Below, piece by piece: positions 52,321 to 60,931 of a DNA stretch of 64,000 nt. The translations under genes and the position numbers were made by a program. The notes under the pieces were generated by a model, which worked only from the letters and a program-made list of their open reading frames with translations, had not been told where the DNA came from and ran no database searches. The first letter of the stretch is position 1, and every line of letters begins with the position of its first letter. The stretch covers positions 1,092,240 to 1,156,239 of the forward strand of contig NZ_JH393257.1 in NCBI RefSeq assembly GCF_000236035.1, in the 5' to 3' direction. The stretch comes from Vreelandella boliviensis LC1. GTDB taxonomy: Bacteria; Pseudomonadota; Gammaproteobacteria; Pseudomonadales; Halomonadaceae.

Positions 52321-53055
52321 TTATCGAGAGGTAGGCCGGGGTACGTCTGAAATCTCCTGTAACTGCGCTTCAATCCACGCTTCGACGTCTGCGAGCACTT
52401 CATCGGGCATACGCCCGGATGTTTCAATCGGCTTACCAATGCGCACACGCAGTACGCCAGGCCGCTTAACCCAGTGGCGTCCTGGCCAGCGCTCGCCAGC
52501 GTTGTGAGCCACCGGCAACACTGGCACCCCCGCACGACACGCTACCACGCTGCCACTTTTGTTATAGCGTTTGCGGATGCCTGGATCCACTCGCGTCCCT
52601 TCCGGAAAAATCAGTACCGAAAGCCCCGTACCCAAACGCTCGACACCCTGTGTAAGCACTTGCTTCATCGCCCGCGCTGGCTTGGAGCGATCCAAACTGA
52701 TCGGACGGAGCAGACGCAACCCCCAACCAAAAATCGGTAGGCGCAGTAATTCGCGTTTCAGTACGGTACATACCGGCGGCTTCATTACCTGCAAAAACAC
52801 GGTTTCCCACTCACACTGATGATTAGCTTGAATCACACAGGGGCCACTGGGTAGATTTTCCCGCCCCTGAATGTCGTAACGTACACCGCAGGCAATCCGA
52901 AACCACACCATTAAAAAATGGTTATACAAGTTTAGTAAGCGATAGCGACCCGACAGCGGAAGAAACGGTGCAATAGGCAAAAATAGTATGCCAATCATCA
53001 GCAAAGCAAAAAAGTAGCCGGTATAAAAAACCAAACTGCGAACCACATTTATCAA
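52321..53055 (-). CDS. PlsC-type lysophospholipid acyltransferase
   Basis: The 244-residue protein has an N-terminal membrane segment (about 8-35), the catalytic block NHQCEWET near 78, and the substrate motif FPEGTR near 150. In canonical 1-acyl-glycerol-3-phosphate acyltransferases the block is HX4D; here the acidic residue is Glu (H-Q-C-E-W-E). This variant exists in several gammaproteobacterial PlsC homologues. It likely acylates lysophosphatidate. Its start overlaps the preceding gene's stop by four bases. Confidence 0.82.
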   Translation of the reverse strand: MINVVRSLVFYTGYFFALLMIGILFLPIAPFLPLSGRYRLLNLYNHFLMVWFRIACGVRYDIQGRENLPSGPCVIQANHQCEWETVFLQVMKPPVCTVLKRELLRLPIFGWGLRLLRPISLDRSKPARAMKQVLTQGVERLGTGLSVLIFPEGTRVDPGIRKRYNKSGSVVACRAGVPVLPVAHNAGERWPGRHWVKRPGVLRVRIGKPIETSGRMPDEVLADVEAWIEAQLQEISDVPRPTSR

Positions 53056-53942
53056 GCCGACGCTCCTGTATCGCTGACACGATTATTTTCACGGATCAAG
53101 CACCACGCATCCAGCATACGCCCCGCCTCTAAACGCCACGGCTTCTGATGAACGCCAAACACATCCAGCACACGGCGGCAGTTTAAGACGCGCCGCAGCT
53201 TGGCATCATGGTGGTGTTTAAGCGGCTGAACCTCGCCGAGGGTAATCTGCTCGCCACGGCCCTCCAGGTGCGTTAACAGCTGGGTTCGCACCATGGAGGT
53301 AAAGGTAAAGGCGCTAACCGGTTCGGTGCCAGCAAGATGATAAGCCCCCCAGGCCTCAGCACCGCTGACCTGCTGCTGCAGCATGCCAATCAGCGCCATG
53401 GCGACAGCATCCGCGGAAGTCGGGCAAAAAATCACATCCTCCGCAGCGCGCACCGCCTTCCCGAGCACCAGGTTACCAATGATGTCATTGAGCCACGCAT
53501 GGCTGCCTTCCAGCGCAAACAGCGGGCCAAGACGCACAATCAAATGGCGCTGAAACTCAGCACGGATACGATCACCAGTCTGAACCAGACGGCGCAAGCT
53601 GTCATCTCGCGGCGCGGGCACCACATGCTCATCAATAGGGACTTCCAAGCCGTCCTCGTAGAGCTGATCAGAAACACACCATATCAACGCCACGTCTTGC
53701 GATTGGCAAGCATCCAGGCAGCTATCTACCGCATCTGCATGGGCCGTCACATCCGCTGGGGCCATATTTAGTGGGTGGGCTAACGGTGGGATAATCACCG
53801 CGTCAGGAGCTATCGTCTCAAGGCGCGACGGCGTAATGGTCGTCCCATGCTCTATGACTAACTCTGTATCGGCGCGACGGCTTGCTTCCCGGGCCAGTGC
53901 CAAGCTTAAGCAGTGTCCGGCATCCAATATTAGCAGCTTCAA
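53052..53942 (-). CDS. RmlD-like NAD(P)-fold protein, catalytic motif not evident
   Basis: The 296-residue protein has a weak N-terminal Rossmann pattern (MKLLILDAGHCLSLALAREA) and later segments of the sugar-nucleotide reductase (RmlD-like) fold (WCVSDQLYEDG near 90, LIVRLGPLFALEGS near 135). The usual GxxGxxG and YxxxK motifs are not seen, so it may bind a nucleotide without catalysing reduction. It is translationally coupled to the acyltransferase that follows. Function unknown. Confidence 0.6.
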   Translation of the reverse strand: MKLLILDAGHCLSLALAREASRRADTELVIEHGTTITPSRLETIAPDAVIIPPLAHPLNMAPADVTAHADAVDSCLDACQSQDVALIWCVSDQLYEDGLEVPIDEHVVPAPRDDSLRRLVQTGDRIRAEFQRHLIVRLGPLFALEGSHAWLNDIIGNLVLGKAVRAAEDVIFCPTSADAVAMALIGMLQQQVSGAEAWGAYHLAGTEPVSAFTFTSMVRTQLLTHLEGRGEQITLGEVQPLKHHHDAKLRRVLNCRRVLDVFGVHQKPWRLEAGRMLDAWCLIRENNRVSDTGASA

Positions 53943-53994
53943 GACAACTCCCCCTTATCACGCCCAGCTCTACGCTGCGTGGCGAATAACGCCC

Positions 53995-54642
53995 TCAGAA
54001 CGGGATCTCATCGTCGAAGTCATCGAAGTTACCCGGATCCGGGGCGCCGTAGCTGCTGTTCTGCTGGTTGGGCTGTGGCGCTTGATTGCCCTGCTGCGGC
54101 GCTGGCTGCGCGGGGCGAGGCGGCTGCTGCGGGCTCTGCCCACCGGGGTAGTTATTGCCGCCCTGGGGCGCGCCACCCTGCGGGGGATAGCCGCTTTGGT
54201 TATTAGAGGCAGGGCTATTTTGAGCCGGTGCGTTCTGGGGAGCGTTCTGAGGAGCGTTCTGAGGATAGTTATTTTGCGGGGCTCCACCGCCTTGGTAGTC
54301 ACCGCTGCGACCGTCAAGCATTTGCATATCGTTGGCGACGATTTCCGTCGAGTAACGATCTTGACCGTTTTGATCCTGCCACTTGCGGGTTTGCAGGCGC
54401 CCTTCAATATAGACTTTGGAGCCTTTTTTCAGGTACTGCTGGGCGATTTCGGCGGTTTTATTGAACATCACCACACGGTGCCATTCGGTGCGCTCTTGGC
54501 GCTGACCGCTCTGGCGATCCATCCAGGTATCGGTGGTGGCCAAGTTTAAGTTGGCCACGGCGGTTCCGCTGGGGGTGAAACGCACCTCTGGATCCTGCCC
54601 GAGGTTGCCAATCAAAATGACCTTGTTAATGCCGCGAGCCAT
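53995..54642 (-). CDS. ssb: Single-stranded DNA-binding protein
   Basis: The 215-residue protein starts at [22 protein letters not shown], with AAAGGAG just upstream. The OB fold covers about 1-110. A long Gln/Pro/Asn-rich linker follows, including a run of PQNA repeats, and the conserved acidic tip is [10 protein letters not shown], the docking site for repair and replication partners. The linker is longer than in E. coli (178 aa in total). Downstream of a YajR-like gene in the uvrA-MFS-ssb block. Confidence 0.95.
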   Translation of the reverse strand: MARGINKVILIGNLGQDPEVRFTPSGTAVANLNLATTDTWMDRQSGQRQERTEWHRVVMFNKTAEIAQQYLKKGSKVYIEGRLQTRKWQDQNGQDRYSTEIVANDMQMLDGRSGDYQGGGAPQNNYPQNAPQNAPQNAPAQNSPASNNQSGYPPQGGAPQGGNNYPGGQSPQQPPRPAQPAPQQGNQAPQPNQQNSSYGAPDPGNFDDFDDEIPF

Positions 54643-54708
54643 AAGGCGCTCCTTTAATAGCTTAGAGTTTATTGCCAACCGCCATCACACTTCATAGGCA
54701 CGGCTGGA

Positions 54709-56088
54709 TTAAGATTTTGGGGGTGCCATCAGTCTGTTCAGCGCCGCCTGATCCAGTTGCTGTCGGTTGACCTTTAAATAGACCAAGCGCTCTTCCGGCA
54801 CCACCATGACATCTTCCACGCCGACCACATCGGCTAAATGTTCTAACAACAGGTCGAGTGCGTCTACCTGGGTCTCGTGAAGCGCCACTACTTCGCTGGA
54901 GAGCGGGGGTGGTGCGGGCATCCGCCACATGGCGACCCACCAGCATAGCGCCAGCCCAGCACAGCCAATAAAGACTGCATTGAGACCGCCATAGTGAGCC
55001 AGCAAGCCGCCTAGCGTACCGCCTAAAAAAGCGCCTAAAAATTGGCTGGTAGAGTACACCCCCATGGCGGTTCCTTTGGCGCCCGCCGGGGCAAGCTTAC
55101 TGAGCATGGAAGGTAGCGTCGCTTCCAGCAAGTTAAAGCCGGTGAAGAACACAAACAGCCATACAAACAGCCAGTAGCTGGGCGAGAGTGGCAACCCCAG
55201 CCCCGCCAAACTCAGCACAATAGCGCCGATCGCTGCCAGACACATCAAGCGCATGCGCTGCTGCTTCTCAGCCACAATAATCAGCGGCACCATAGCAACA
55301 AACGATAGCGCCATAATGCCAAGATATGCCAGCCCATGATACTCAATCGCCACACCGGCATTTAGCAGGCGAAAAGGTACCGCGACAAATATCGCCATCA
55401 GCACTAAATGCAGGGCAAAAATCGACATATCCAGCCGCCATAAATCGGGGCGGGTTATCACGCTCTTAAACTGCTGGCGGTCCATGCCCACATCACGGTG
55501 TCGCCGTCGCCGTGGCGCTGAAGGAACCCAGCGCCATAGCACCAGCAGCCCTACCAGCGTTAGCAGTGCAGTAAACCAGAACACTCCGGCCAGCCCCGCC
55601 CAGGCAGCAAGCCACGGCCCCAACACCATGGCAATCGCAAACGACACGCCAATAGAGAGCCCTATGGTCGCCATGGCGGCAGTCCGCACCTCCTCACGGG
55701 TTTGATCCGCCAGCAGTGCCATAATAGCCGCGGCTACGGCGCCACAGCCCTGCAGCGCTCGCCCAGCAATAACGCCGGCAATGCTATCGGAGAGCGCCGC
55801 GATCACGCTGCCCAGGGCAAAAATCACCAGCCCCATGGCAATTACCTGCTTGCGGCCAATGCGATCAGAAAGTAACCCAAACGGAATTTGCAGCGTCGCC
55901 TGGGTTAAACCATAAATACCCAGCGCCACGCCCACCAAGAGCGGGGTTGAACCCTCAAGGGTGTCGGCATACAGCGCCAATACCGGCAGCACCATAAACA
56001 GACCCAGCATGCGCGATGCATAAAGCCCGGCCAGACCACTGATCGCACGTCGTTCAGAGGCCAGCAATAGTGCGGAAACCTTGCGCAT
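54709..56088 (-). CDS. MFS transporter with C-terminal ferredoxin-like domain (YajR-like)
   Basis: The 459-residue inner-membrane protein has twelve hydrophobic helices and the MFS motif A GLLSDRIGRKQVI near 73. A soluble C-terminal domain of about 65 residues (VDALDLLLEHLADVVGVEDV, then MVVPEERLVYLKV) resembles the YAM domain of E. coli YajR. Its substrate is unknown; a drug or proton-driven efflux role is inferred. It is divergent from uvrA, an arrangement common in pseudomonads and relatives. Confidence 0.82.
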   Translation of the reverse strand: MRKVSALLLASERRAISGLAGLYASRMLGLFMVLPVLALYADTLEGSTPLLVGVALGIYGLTQATLQIPFGLLSDRIGRKQVIAMGLVIFALGSVIAALSDSIAGVIAGRALQGCGAVAAAIMALLADQTREEVRTAAMATIGLSIGVSFAIAMVLGPWLAAWAGLAGVFWFTALLTLVGLLVLWRWVPSAPRRRRHRDVGMDRQQFKSVITRPDLWRLDMSIFALHLVLMAIFVAVPFRLLNAGVAIEYHGLAYLGIMALSFVAMVPLIIVAEKQQRMRLMCLAAIGAIVLSLAGLGLPLSPSYWLFVWLFVFFTGFNLLEATLPSMLSKLAPAGAKGTAMGVYSTSQFLGAFLGGTLGGLLAHYGGLNAVFIGCAGLALCWWVAMWRMPAPPPLSSEVVALHETQVDALDLLLEHLADVVGVEDVMVVPEERLVYLKVNRQQLDQAALNRLMAPPKS

Positions 56089-56211
56089 AATGCCCTTTTA
56101 TATGGTGGTTAAGCATGTGGTGAGTCAGTGTGAATTGTGACAATCCTCTATTCTAGCGGTTTGGGCTGGCGCTGGAAACGTCGCGAGTTGCCGCAGGTTA
56201 TGAAAGCTGTT

Positions 56212-56241
56212 TTGCCGGGAGGGGGCCGACAAACGTATAAT
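56212..56241 (+). promoter_or_regulatory. uvrA promoter
   Basis: TTGCCG (56212-56217), 18 bases, TATAAT (56236-56241), about 30 bases ahead of the uvrA ATG. No LexA-box-like CTGT-N8-ACAG is visible in the divergent spacer. Confidence 0.7.
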
Positions 56242-56271
56242 CGCGCTTTTGCCGCGCGATTCGAGGTGTTG

Positions 56272-59118
56272 ATGGACAGCATTCTGGTCAGGGGTGCCCG
56301 CACCCACAACCTCAAGCAGATCGATGTGGAGCTGCCCCGTAATAAGCTGATTGTGATTACCGGCCTATCCGGCTCGGGTAAATCGTCGTTAGCGTTCGAT
56401 ACCCTTTATGCCGAGGGGCAGCGCCGCTACGTGGAGTCGCTCTCCACCTATGCGCGCCAGTTCCTGTCGATGATGGAAAAGCCCGATGTGGATCACATCG
56501 AGGGGCTTTCGCCTGCGATCTCCATTGAGCAGAAGTCCACTTCCCACAACCCGCGCTCGACCGTGGGCACCATCACCGAAATTTACGACTACCTGCGCCT
56601 GCTGTTTGCCCGTGCCGGTACGCCCCGCTGCCCAGAACATGGCGAAGACTTAGAAGCTCAGACCATTTCGCAGATGGTCGATCAGGTCATGAACCTCGCC
56701 GAAGGCACCAAGCTGATGCTGCTGGCACCAGTGGTCAAAGGCCGCAAAGGCGAACATTTACAGTTACTGGCCGAGCTGCGTGCCCAGGGCTTTGTGCGCG
56801 CCCTGGTCGATGGCCAAGTGTTGGAGCTGGACGACATCGCACCGCTGGATAAGCGCAAAAAGCACGATATCAGCGTTGTTGTTGATCGCTTCAAAGTGCG
56901 CGATGACCTTGCCCAACGTTTGGCGGAGTCCTTTGAAACCGCACTGAACCTCGCTGACGGCACCGCCATGATTCACTTTATGGACGGTGAGCGCGACGAT
57001 ATCGCTTTTTCGTCGCGCTTTGCCTGCCCGGTGTGCGGCTACTCGCTGGCGGAACTTGAACCGCGGATGTTCTCGTTCAACAACCCGGCGGGCGCCTGCC
57101 CCACCTGCGACGGGCTGGGCGTACAGCAGTACTTCGACCCCGATAAGCTAATCAGCCACCCGGAACTCTCCCTGGCGGAAGGTGTGATCAAAGGCTGGGA
57201 CCGGCGCAATATCTACTACTTTACCCAGCTCCAGGCGCTGGCCAAATACTACGGCTTTGAACTGGAAACGCCCTGGCAAGAGCTCGCCCATCGCGATCGG
57301 GAGGTTATCCTCAACGGCAGCGGCGACGAGCAGATCCCCTTTGTCTATGTGGGTGATCGCGGCCGAAAAGTGACCCGCGAACACGCTTTCGAAGGCGTGT
57401 TGCCCAATATGCAGCGCCGCTATCGAGAAACCGAATCCAATATGGTGCGCGATGACCTGGTCAAATACATCGCCGTTCAGCCTTGTGCGACCTGTAGTGG
57501 CTCGCGGCTGCGTAAAGAGTCGCGCCATGTCTACGTGGACGATCACAACATCGCCGAGATTGTGCGCTTCCCGATTGGCGAGGCGTGGCGCTACTTTGCC
57601 GACCTAAGCCTGCCAGGACGCAAAGGTGAAATTGCCGATAAAATCGTCCACGAGATCCACGCCCGGCTAGAGTTCTTAGTCAATGTGGGGCTCGATTACC
57701 TTAACCTGGAGCGTAGCGCCGACACGCTCTCCGGCGGTGAAGCCCAGCGTATTCGCTTGGCCAGTCAGATTGGCGCGGGCTTGGTCGGGGTCATGTACAT
57801 CCTTGATGAGCCGTCGATTGGTCTGCACCAACGCGACAATGACCGGCTGCTGAAAACCCTTGAGCGGCTGCGCGATTTGGGCAATACCGTGATTGTGGTA
57901 GAGCACGACGAAGACGCCATTCGCGCCGCCGATCACGTACTGGATATCGGCCCAGGCGCAGGCGTTCACGGCGGTGAAATTGTCGCCCAGGGCACCCCGC
58001 AAGACGTGATGAACAACCCCAACTCGCTGACCGGCCAATACTTATCGGGTACCCGGGAAATCGCCGTGCCGCCCTACCGCATTCCCGGCAATCCAGAAAA
58101 GCAGCTGATTGTGCGTGGGGCTACCGGCAATAACCTGCAGAACGTAACGCTTAGCCTGCCGCTGGGTCTATTTATCGCCATTACCGGCGTTTCCGGCTCG
58201 GGTAAATCGACGCTGATCAACGGCACCTTGATGCCAATTGCGGCCCGCGAATTGAACCGTGCCACCACGCTGACCGCCGCGCCCTATGAGAAGATCGAAG
58301 GGCTCGACCAACTCGATAAAGTCATCGATATCGATCAGAGCCCGATTGGCCGCACGCCGCGCTCCAACCCGGCTACCTATACGGGTATTTTTACACCGAT
58401 TCGCGAGCTGTTTGCGGGCACCCAGGAAGCCCGTTCCCGGGGCTATAAGCCGGGCCGTTTCAGCTTTAACGTTAAGGGTGGGCGCTGCGAGGCCTGCCAG
58501 GGCGAAGGCATGATCAAGGTGGAGATGCACTTCCTGCCCGATATCTACGTGCCCTGCGACGTGTGTAAGGGCAAGCGCTATAACCGCGAAACCCTGGATA
58601 TTCATTACAAGGGTAAAACCATCCACGAAGTGCTGGCCATGACGGTGGAAGACGCCCTGGAATTCTTTAGCCCAGTGCCCGCCATTGCACGTCGCCTGCA
58701 AACCTTGCTAGACGTAGGCCTTTCCTACATTCGCTTGGGGCAGAGCGCCACCACCCTTTCTGGTGGTGAAGCGCAGCGGGTTAAGCTTGCCCGCGAATTG
58801 GCCAAACGCGATACCGGCAAGACGCTGTATATTCTTGATGAGCCCACCACCGGGCTGCATTTTGAAGATATTCGCCAACTGCTAACGGTACTCCACCGCC
58901 TGCGGGATCATGGCAATACCATCGTGGTGATTGAGCACAACTTGGATGTGATTAAAACGGCGGATTGGATTGTCGATCTCGGCCCTGAAGGGGGTTCCGG
59001 CGGTGGGCAGATCATTGCTGAAGGTACGCCGGAACAGATCGCCAAACAGGACGTATCGCACACTGGTCGTTTCTTAGCGCCTCTACTGGCACGCGGCAAA
59101 CGCACAACGAAGCGCTAA
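56272..59118 (+). CDS. uvrA: Excinuclease ABC subunit A
   Basis: The 948-residue protein starts at [18 protein letters not shown] with GAGGTG upstream. Walker A is GLSGSGKSS near 31-39 and GVSGSGKST near 640-648. ABC signatures [12 protein letters not shown] and [12 protein letters not shown] and three zinc-binding clusters (CPVC...CPTC, CATCSG-type, CEAC...CDVC) are present. UvrA recognises helix-distorting lesions with UvrB at the start of nucleotide excision repair. Length is normal. Confidence 0.96.
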   Translation: MDSILVRGARTHNLKQIDVELPRNKLIVITGLSGSGKSSLAFDTLYAEGQRRYVESLSTYARQFLSMMEKPDVDHIEGLSPAISIEQKSTSHNPRSTVGTITEIYDYLRLLFARAGTPRCPEHGEDLEAQTISQMVDQVMNLAEGTKLMLLAPVVKGRKGEHLQLLAELRAQGFVRALVDGQVLELDDIAPLDKRKKHDISVVVDRFKVRDDLAQRLAESFETALNLADGTAMIHFMDGERDDIAFSSRFACPVCGYSLAELEPRMFSFNNPAGACPTCDGLGVQQYFDPDKLISHPELSLAEGVIKGWDRRNIYYFTQLQALAKYYGFELETPWQELAHRDREVILNGSGDEQIPFVYVGDRGRKVTREHAFEGVLPNMQRRYRETESNMVRDDLVKYIAVQPCATCSGSRLRKESRHVYVDDHNIAEIVRFPIGEAWRYFADLSLPGRKGEIADKIVHEIHARLEFLVNVGLDYLNLERSADTLSGGEAQRIRLASQIGAGLVGVMYILDEPSIGLHQRDNDRLLKTLERLRDLGNTVIVVEHDEDAIRAADHVLDIGPGAGVHGGEIVAQGTPQDVMNNPNSLTGQYLSGTREIAVPPYRIPGNPEKQLIVRGATGNNLQNVTLSLPLGLFIAITGVSGSGKSTLINGTLMPIAARELNRATTLTAAPYEKIEGLDQLDKVIDIDQSPIGRTPRSNPATYTGIFTPIRELFAGTQEARSRGYKPGRFSFNVKGGRCEACQGEGMIKVEMHFLPDIYVPCDVCKGKRYNRETLDIHYKGKTIHEVLAMTVEDALEFFSPVPAIARRLQTLLDVGLSYIRLGQSATTLSGGEAQRVKLARELAKRDTGKTLYILDEPTTGLHFEDIRQLLTVLHRLRDHGNTIVVIEHNLDVIKTADWIVDLGPEGGSGGGQIIAEGTPEQIAKQDVSHTGRFLAPLLARGKRTTKR

Positions 59119-59272
59119 TATTTGGGGCTGTGATGGGGCGCGTACGCGTGCCCCGTCTAAACCAGCTCCCCGCTATACACATTCGACAGCACAGACCACG
59201 ACCATACTGCTTATAGTGGCAGGCAGACAAAAACTCGAAGTACTATGCAAACCTCTGCTATAGGGACGAGTC

Positions 59273-60010
59273 ATGAATGAAGAAAAAAGCTGTATTATTA
59301 AGCACTTCAGTCACTACTGTTCGTTGACTGAAGGGGAGAAAAAACTGCTCCTCTCGCTTGAGGAAAGCCCCTCTGATGTTAAATCGGGCTCATTACTCTG
59401 GGAGATGGGCGACCCGGCCAATGAATTTTGCACACTGAAAAGCGGCTGGGCTTACTCCTACAGAAATCAAGAAAACGGCGATCGGCAAATTCTCGAAGTG
59501 TTTTTGCCTGGCGATATTATTGGTCTGCGCGAGTTTGCTTTTTCGCAGCGCCTTGAGAGTGTGCGCATGATTGATGACGGTGTGGTTTGTCACTTTCCGC
59601 ATAAGTGCATGCTAGAGATATTTCGCCAGTCGTTGCCGCTTACCTCGGTGATGTTTGCTATCGGTAGCCGCCAGCAGGCGTTAATGACGGAGCGGCTGGT
59701 TAATTTAGCGAGACGCAGCGCCCGTCAAAAAACGGCGCATTTTCTTTACGAGATGTACCTACGGCTGCGTCAAACCAACCCGGATCTTACCAATCAATTC
59801 CGCCTACCGCTCTCTCAAGAGCAGTTGGCCGATGTGCTGGGGCTGAGTCCGGTACACGTTAGCCGTACCTTTACCGCGCTTAGCGAAGATAATTTAGTAT
59901 TTCGTGACCGTCACCACTTAACGATTCCTGACTTATCAGCGCTATGTGCCGAAGGTCAATTTGATGACTGCTACCTCACTGACAACGTTCGGCCACTGTT
60001 CGGCGACTAA
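59273..60010 (+). CDS. Crp/Fnr-family transcription regulator
   Basis: The 245-residue protein has an N-terminal cyclic-nucleotide-type beta-barrel (about 25-140) and a C-terminal winged helix (LSQEQLADVLGLSPVHVSRT at about 185-204). The N-terminal cysteines are too few and wrongly spaced for the [4Fe-4S] cluster of Fnr (C..C nine apart only), so oxygen sensing by that route is unlikely. The effector is unknown. It is convergent with nrdJb. Confidence 0.83.
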   Translation: MNEEKSCIIKHFSHYCSLTEGEKKLLLSLEESPSDVKSGSLLWEMGDPANEFCTLKSGWAYSYRNQENGDRQILEVFLPGDIIGLREFAFSQRLESVRMIDDGVVCHFPHKCMLEIFRQSLPLTSVMFAIGSRQQALMTERLVNLARRSARQKTAHFLYEMYLRLRQTNPDLTNQFRLPLSQEQLADVLGLSPVHVSRTFTALSEDNLVFRDRHHLTIPDLSALCAEGQFDDCYLTDNVRPLFGD

Positions 60011-60033
60011 CCATACGGTAGACGAGCCTGCAT

Positions 60034-60068
60034 AAAAAAACCGCGTGCTACTGAGCACGCGGTTTTTA
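60034..60068. terminator. Bidirectional terminator between the Crp/Fnr gene and nrdJb
   Basis: AAAAAAACCGCGTGCT, short loop, AGCACGCGGTTTTT. It lies 23 bases after the regulator stop and 22 bases beyond the convergent nrdJb stop, so it can serve both. Confidence 0.93.
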
Positions 60069-60090
60069 TGAGCCAGAGGCTTTGTCTAGC

Positions 60091-60858
60091 TTAACCGCAC
60101 TTGGACCAGCCGCAGCCTGCGTAGCAGGTGGGGCAACCATCCATCATGATCAGCTCACCACGACACTCGGGGCAGTTACCTACCGTGGCAGGGCCGCTGC
60201 CTTCAGGCTTTTTTGGCGCTGACGGCGCTCCGCCAATAGGCTCTACTGCCCCGGCGGCCTCTTCCTCCGGCTGCCAAGCATGGCCATGGGCCATGCGGTG
60301 GGCATAGCGCTCGACCAACTGCTCAACCGACACTTGATTGCCATCCCGATCCAAGAAGCCGCGACGATAGAGAATCTGCTGGATCGACCAAGCAATCGCC
60401 GCCACTTCTGAATCGTGAAACATCGGCTTGTTCCAGCGGTTCATACCACAGCGCACCAAGCCTTTATCCCAGGCCACCTTACGCAGATCCGCTACCGCCT
60501 GAGTGACATAACCGCCGCGGGCCGCCAGCGAAAGGCTGCGCATAGTCGCGGTGATCCACTGGTGCTCACTGGAGAGTTGCCCCGACGGGAAAAAGAACTC
60601 TACCGGGCGCTCAATCACCACGCGCTTACTGCCAATCACGCCTTCCACCGGCATAAACGACACCAGCAGATAAACTTTTTTGCGCCCTTCCGCGCCTACG
60701 TAAGAGATCTTTTCAGACACTGCTTCTAAAGTGCCTTCCGGGCGGGAAGGAATGCGCACCGTCAACGGGTCTTCATCCTGCAGCTCAGGAGTGGGCGCTG
60801 CCTGCTCCTGCTGCTTGATACGGTAACCAACTATTTTTGAAGTAATTTCTACAGCCAT
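60091..60858 (-). CDS. nrdJb: Class II ribonucleotide reductase, second subunit (NrdJb)
   Basis: The 255-residue protein starts at MAVEITSKIVGYRIKQ, with GGAG upstream. It matches the C-terminal segment (TSCPD domain) of B12-dependent reductases. It ends in paired cysteines (CPECRGEL, CPTC, CGWSKCG), which probably bind zinc and shuttle reducing equivalents to the active site. In Pseudomonas aeruginosa the class II enzyme is likewise split into NrdJa and NrdJb. It lies 73 bases after nrdJa. Confidence 0.88.
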   Translation of the reverse strand: MAVEITSKIVGYRIKQQEQAAPTPELQDEDPLTVRIPSRPEGTLEAVSEKISYVGAEGRKKVYLLVSFMPVEGVIGSKRVVIERPVEFFFPSGQLSSEHQWITATMRSLSLAARGGYVTQAVADLRKVAWDKGLVRCGMNRWNKPMFHDSEVAAIAWSIQQILYRRGFLDRDGNQVSVEQLVERYAHRMAHGHAWQPEEEAAGAVEPIGGAPSAPKKPEGSGPATVGNCPECRGELIMMDGCPTCYAGCGWSKCG

Positions 60859-60931
60859 GGTGTTCTCCACTTAGCAAAGGTAGTCGGGCGGTTCTTTAGA
60901 TGAACGCTGATAGTAAAGGCGCCGCCCGCCA

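Noticed and set aside
56089..56271. LexA (SOS) box between uvrA and the MFS gene
   Set aside because: No CTGT-N8-ACAG or close variant could be found, although the E. coli uvrA promoter has one.
59128..59158. Hairpin after uvrA as a terminator
   Set aside because: GGGGCGCG...CGTGCCCC can pair but is not followed by a T tract, so it is not listed as a terminator.
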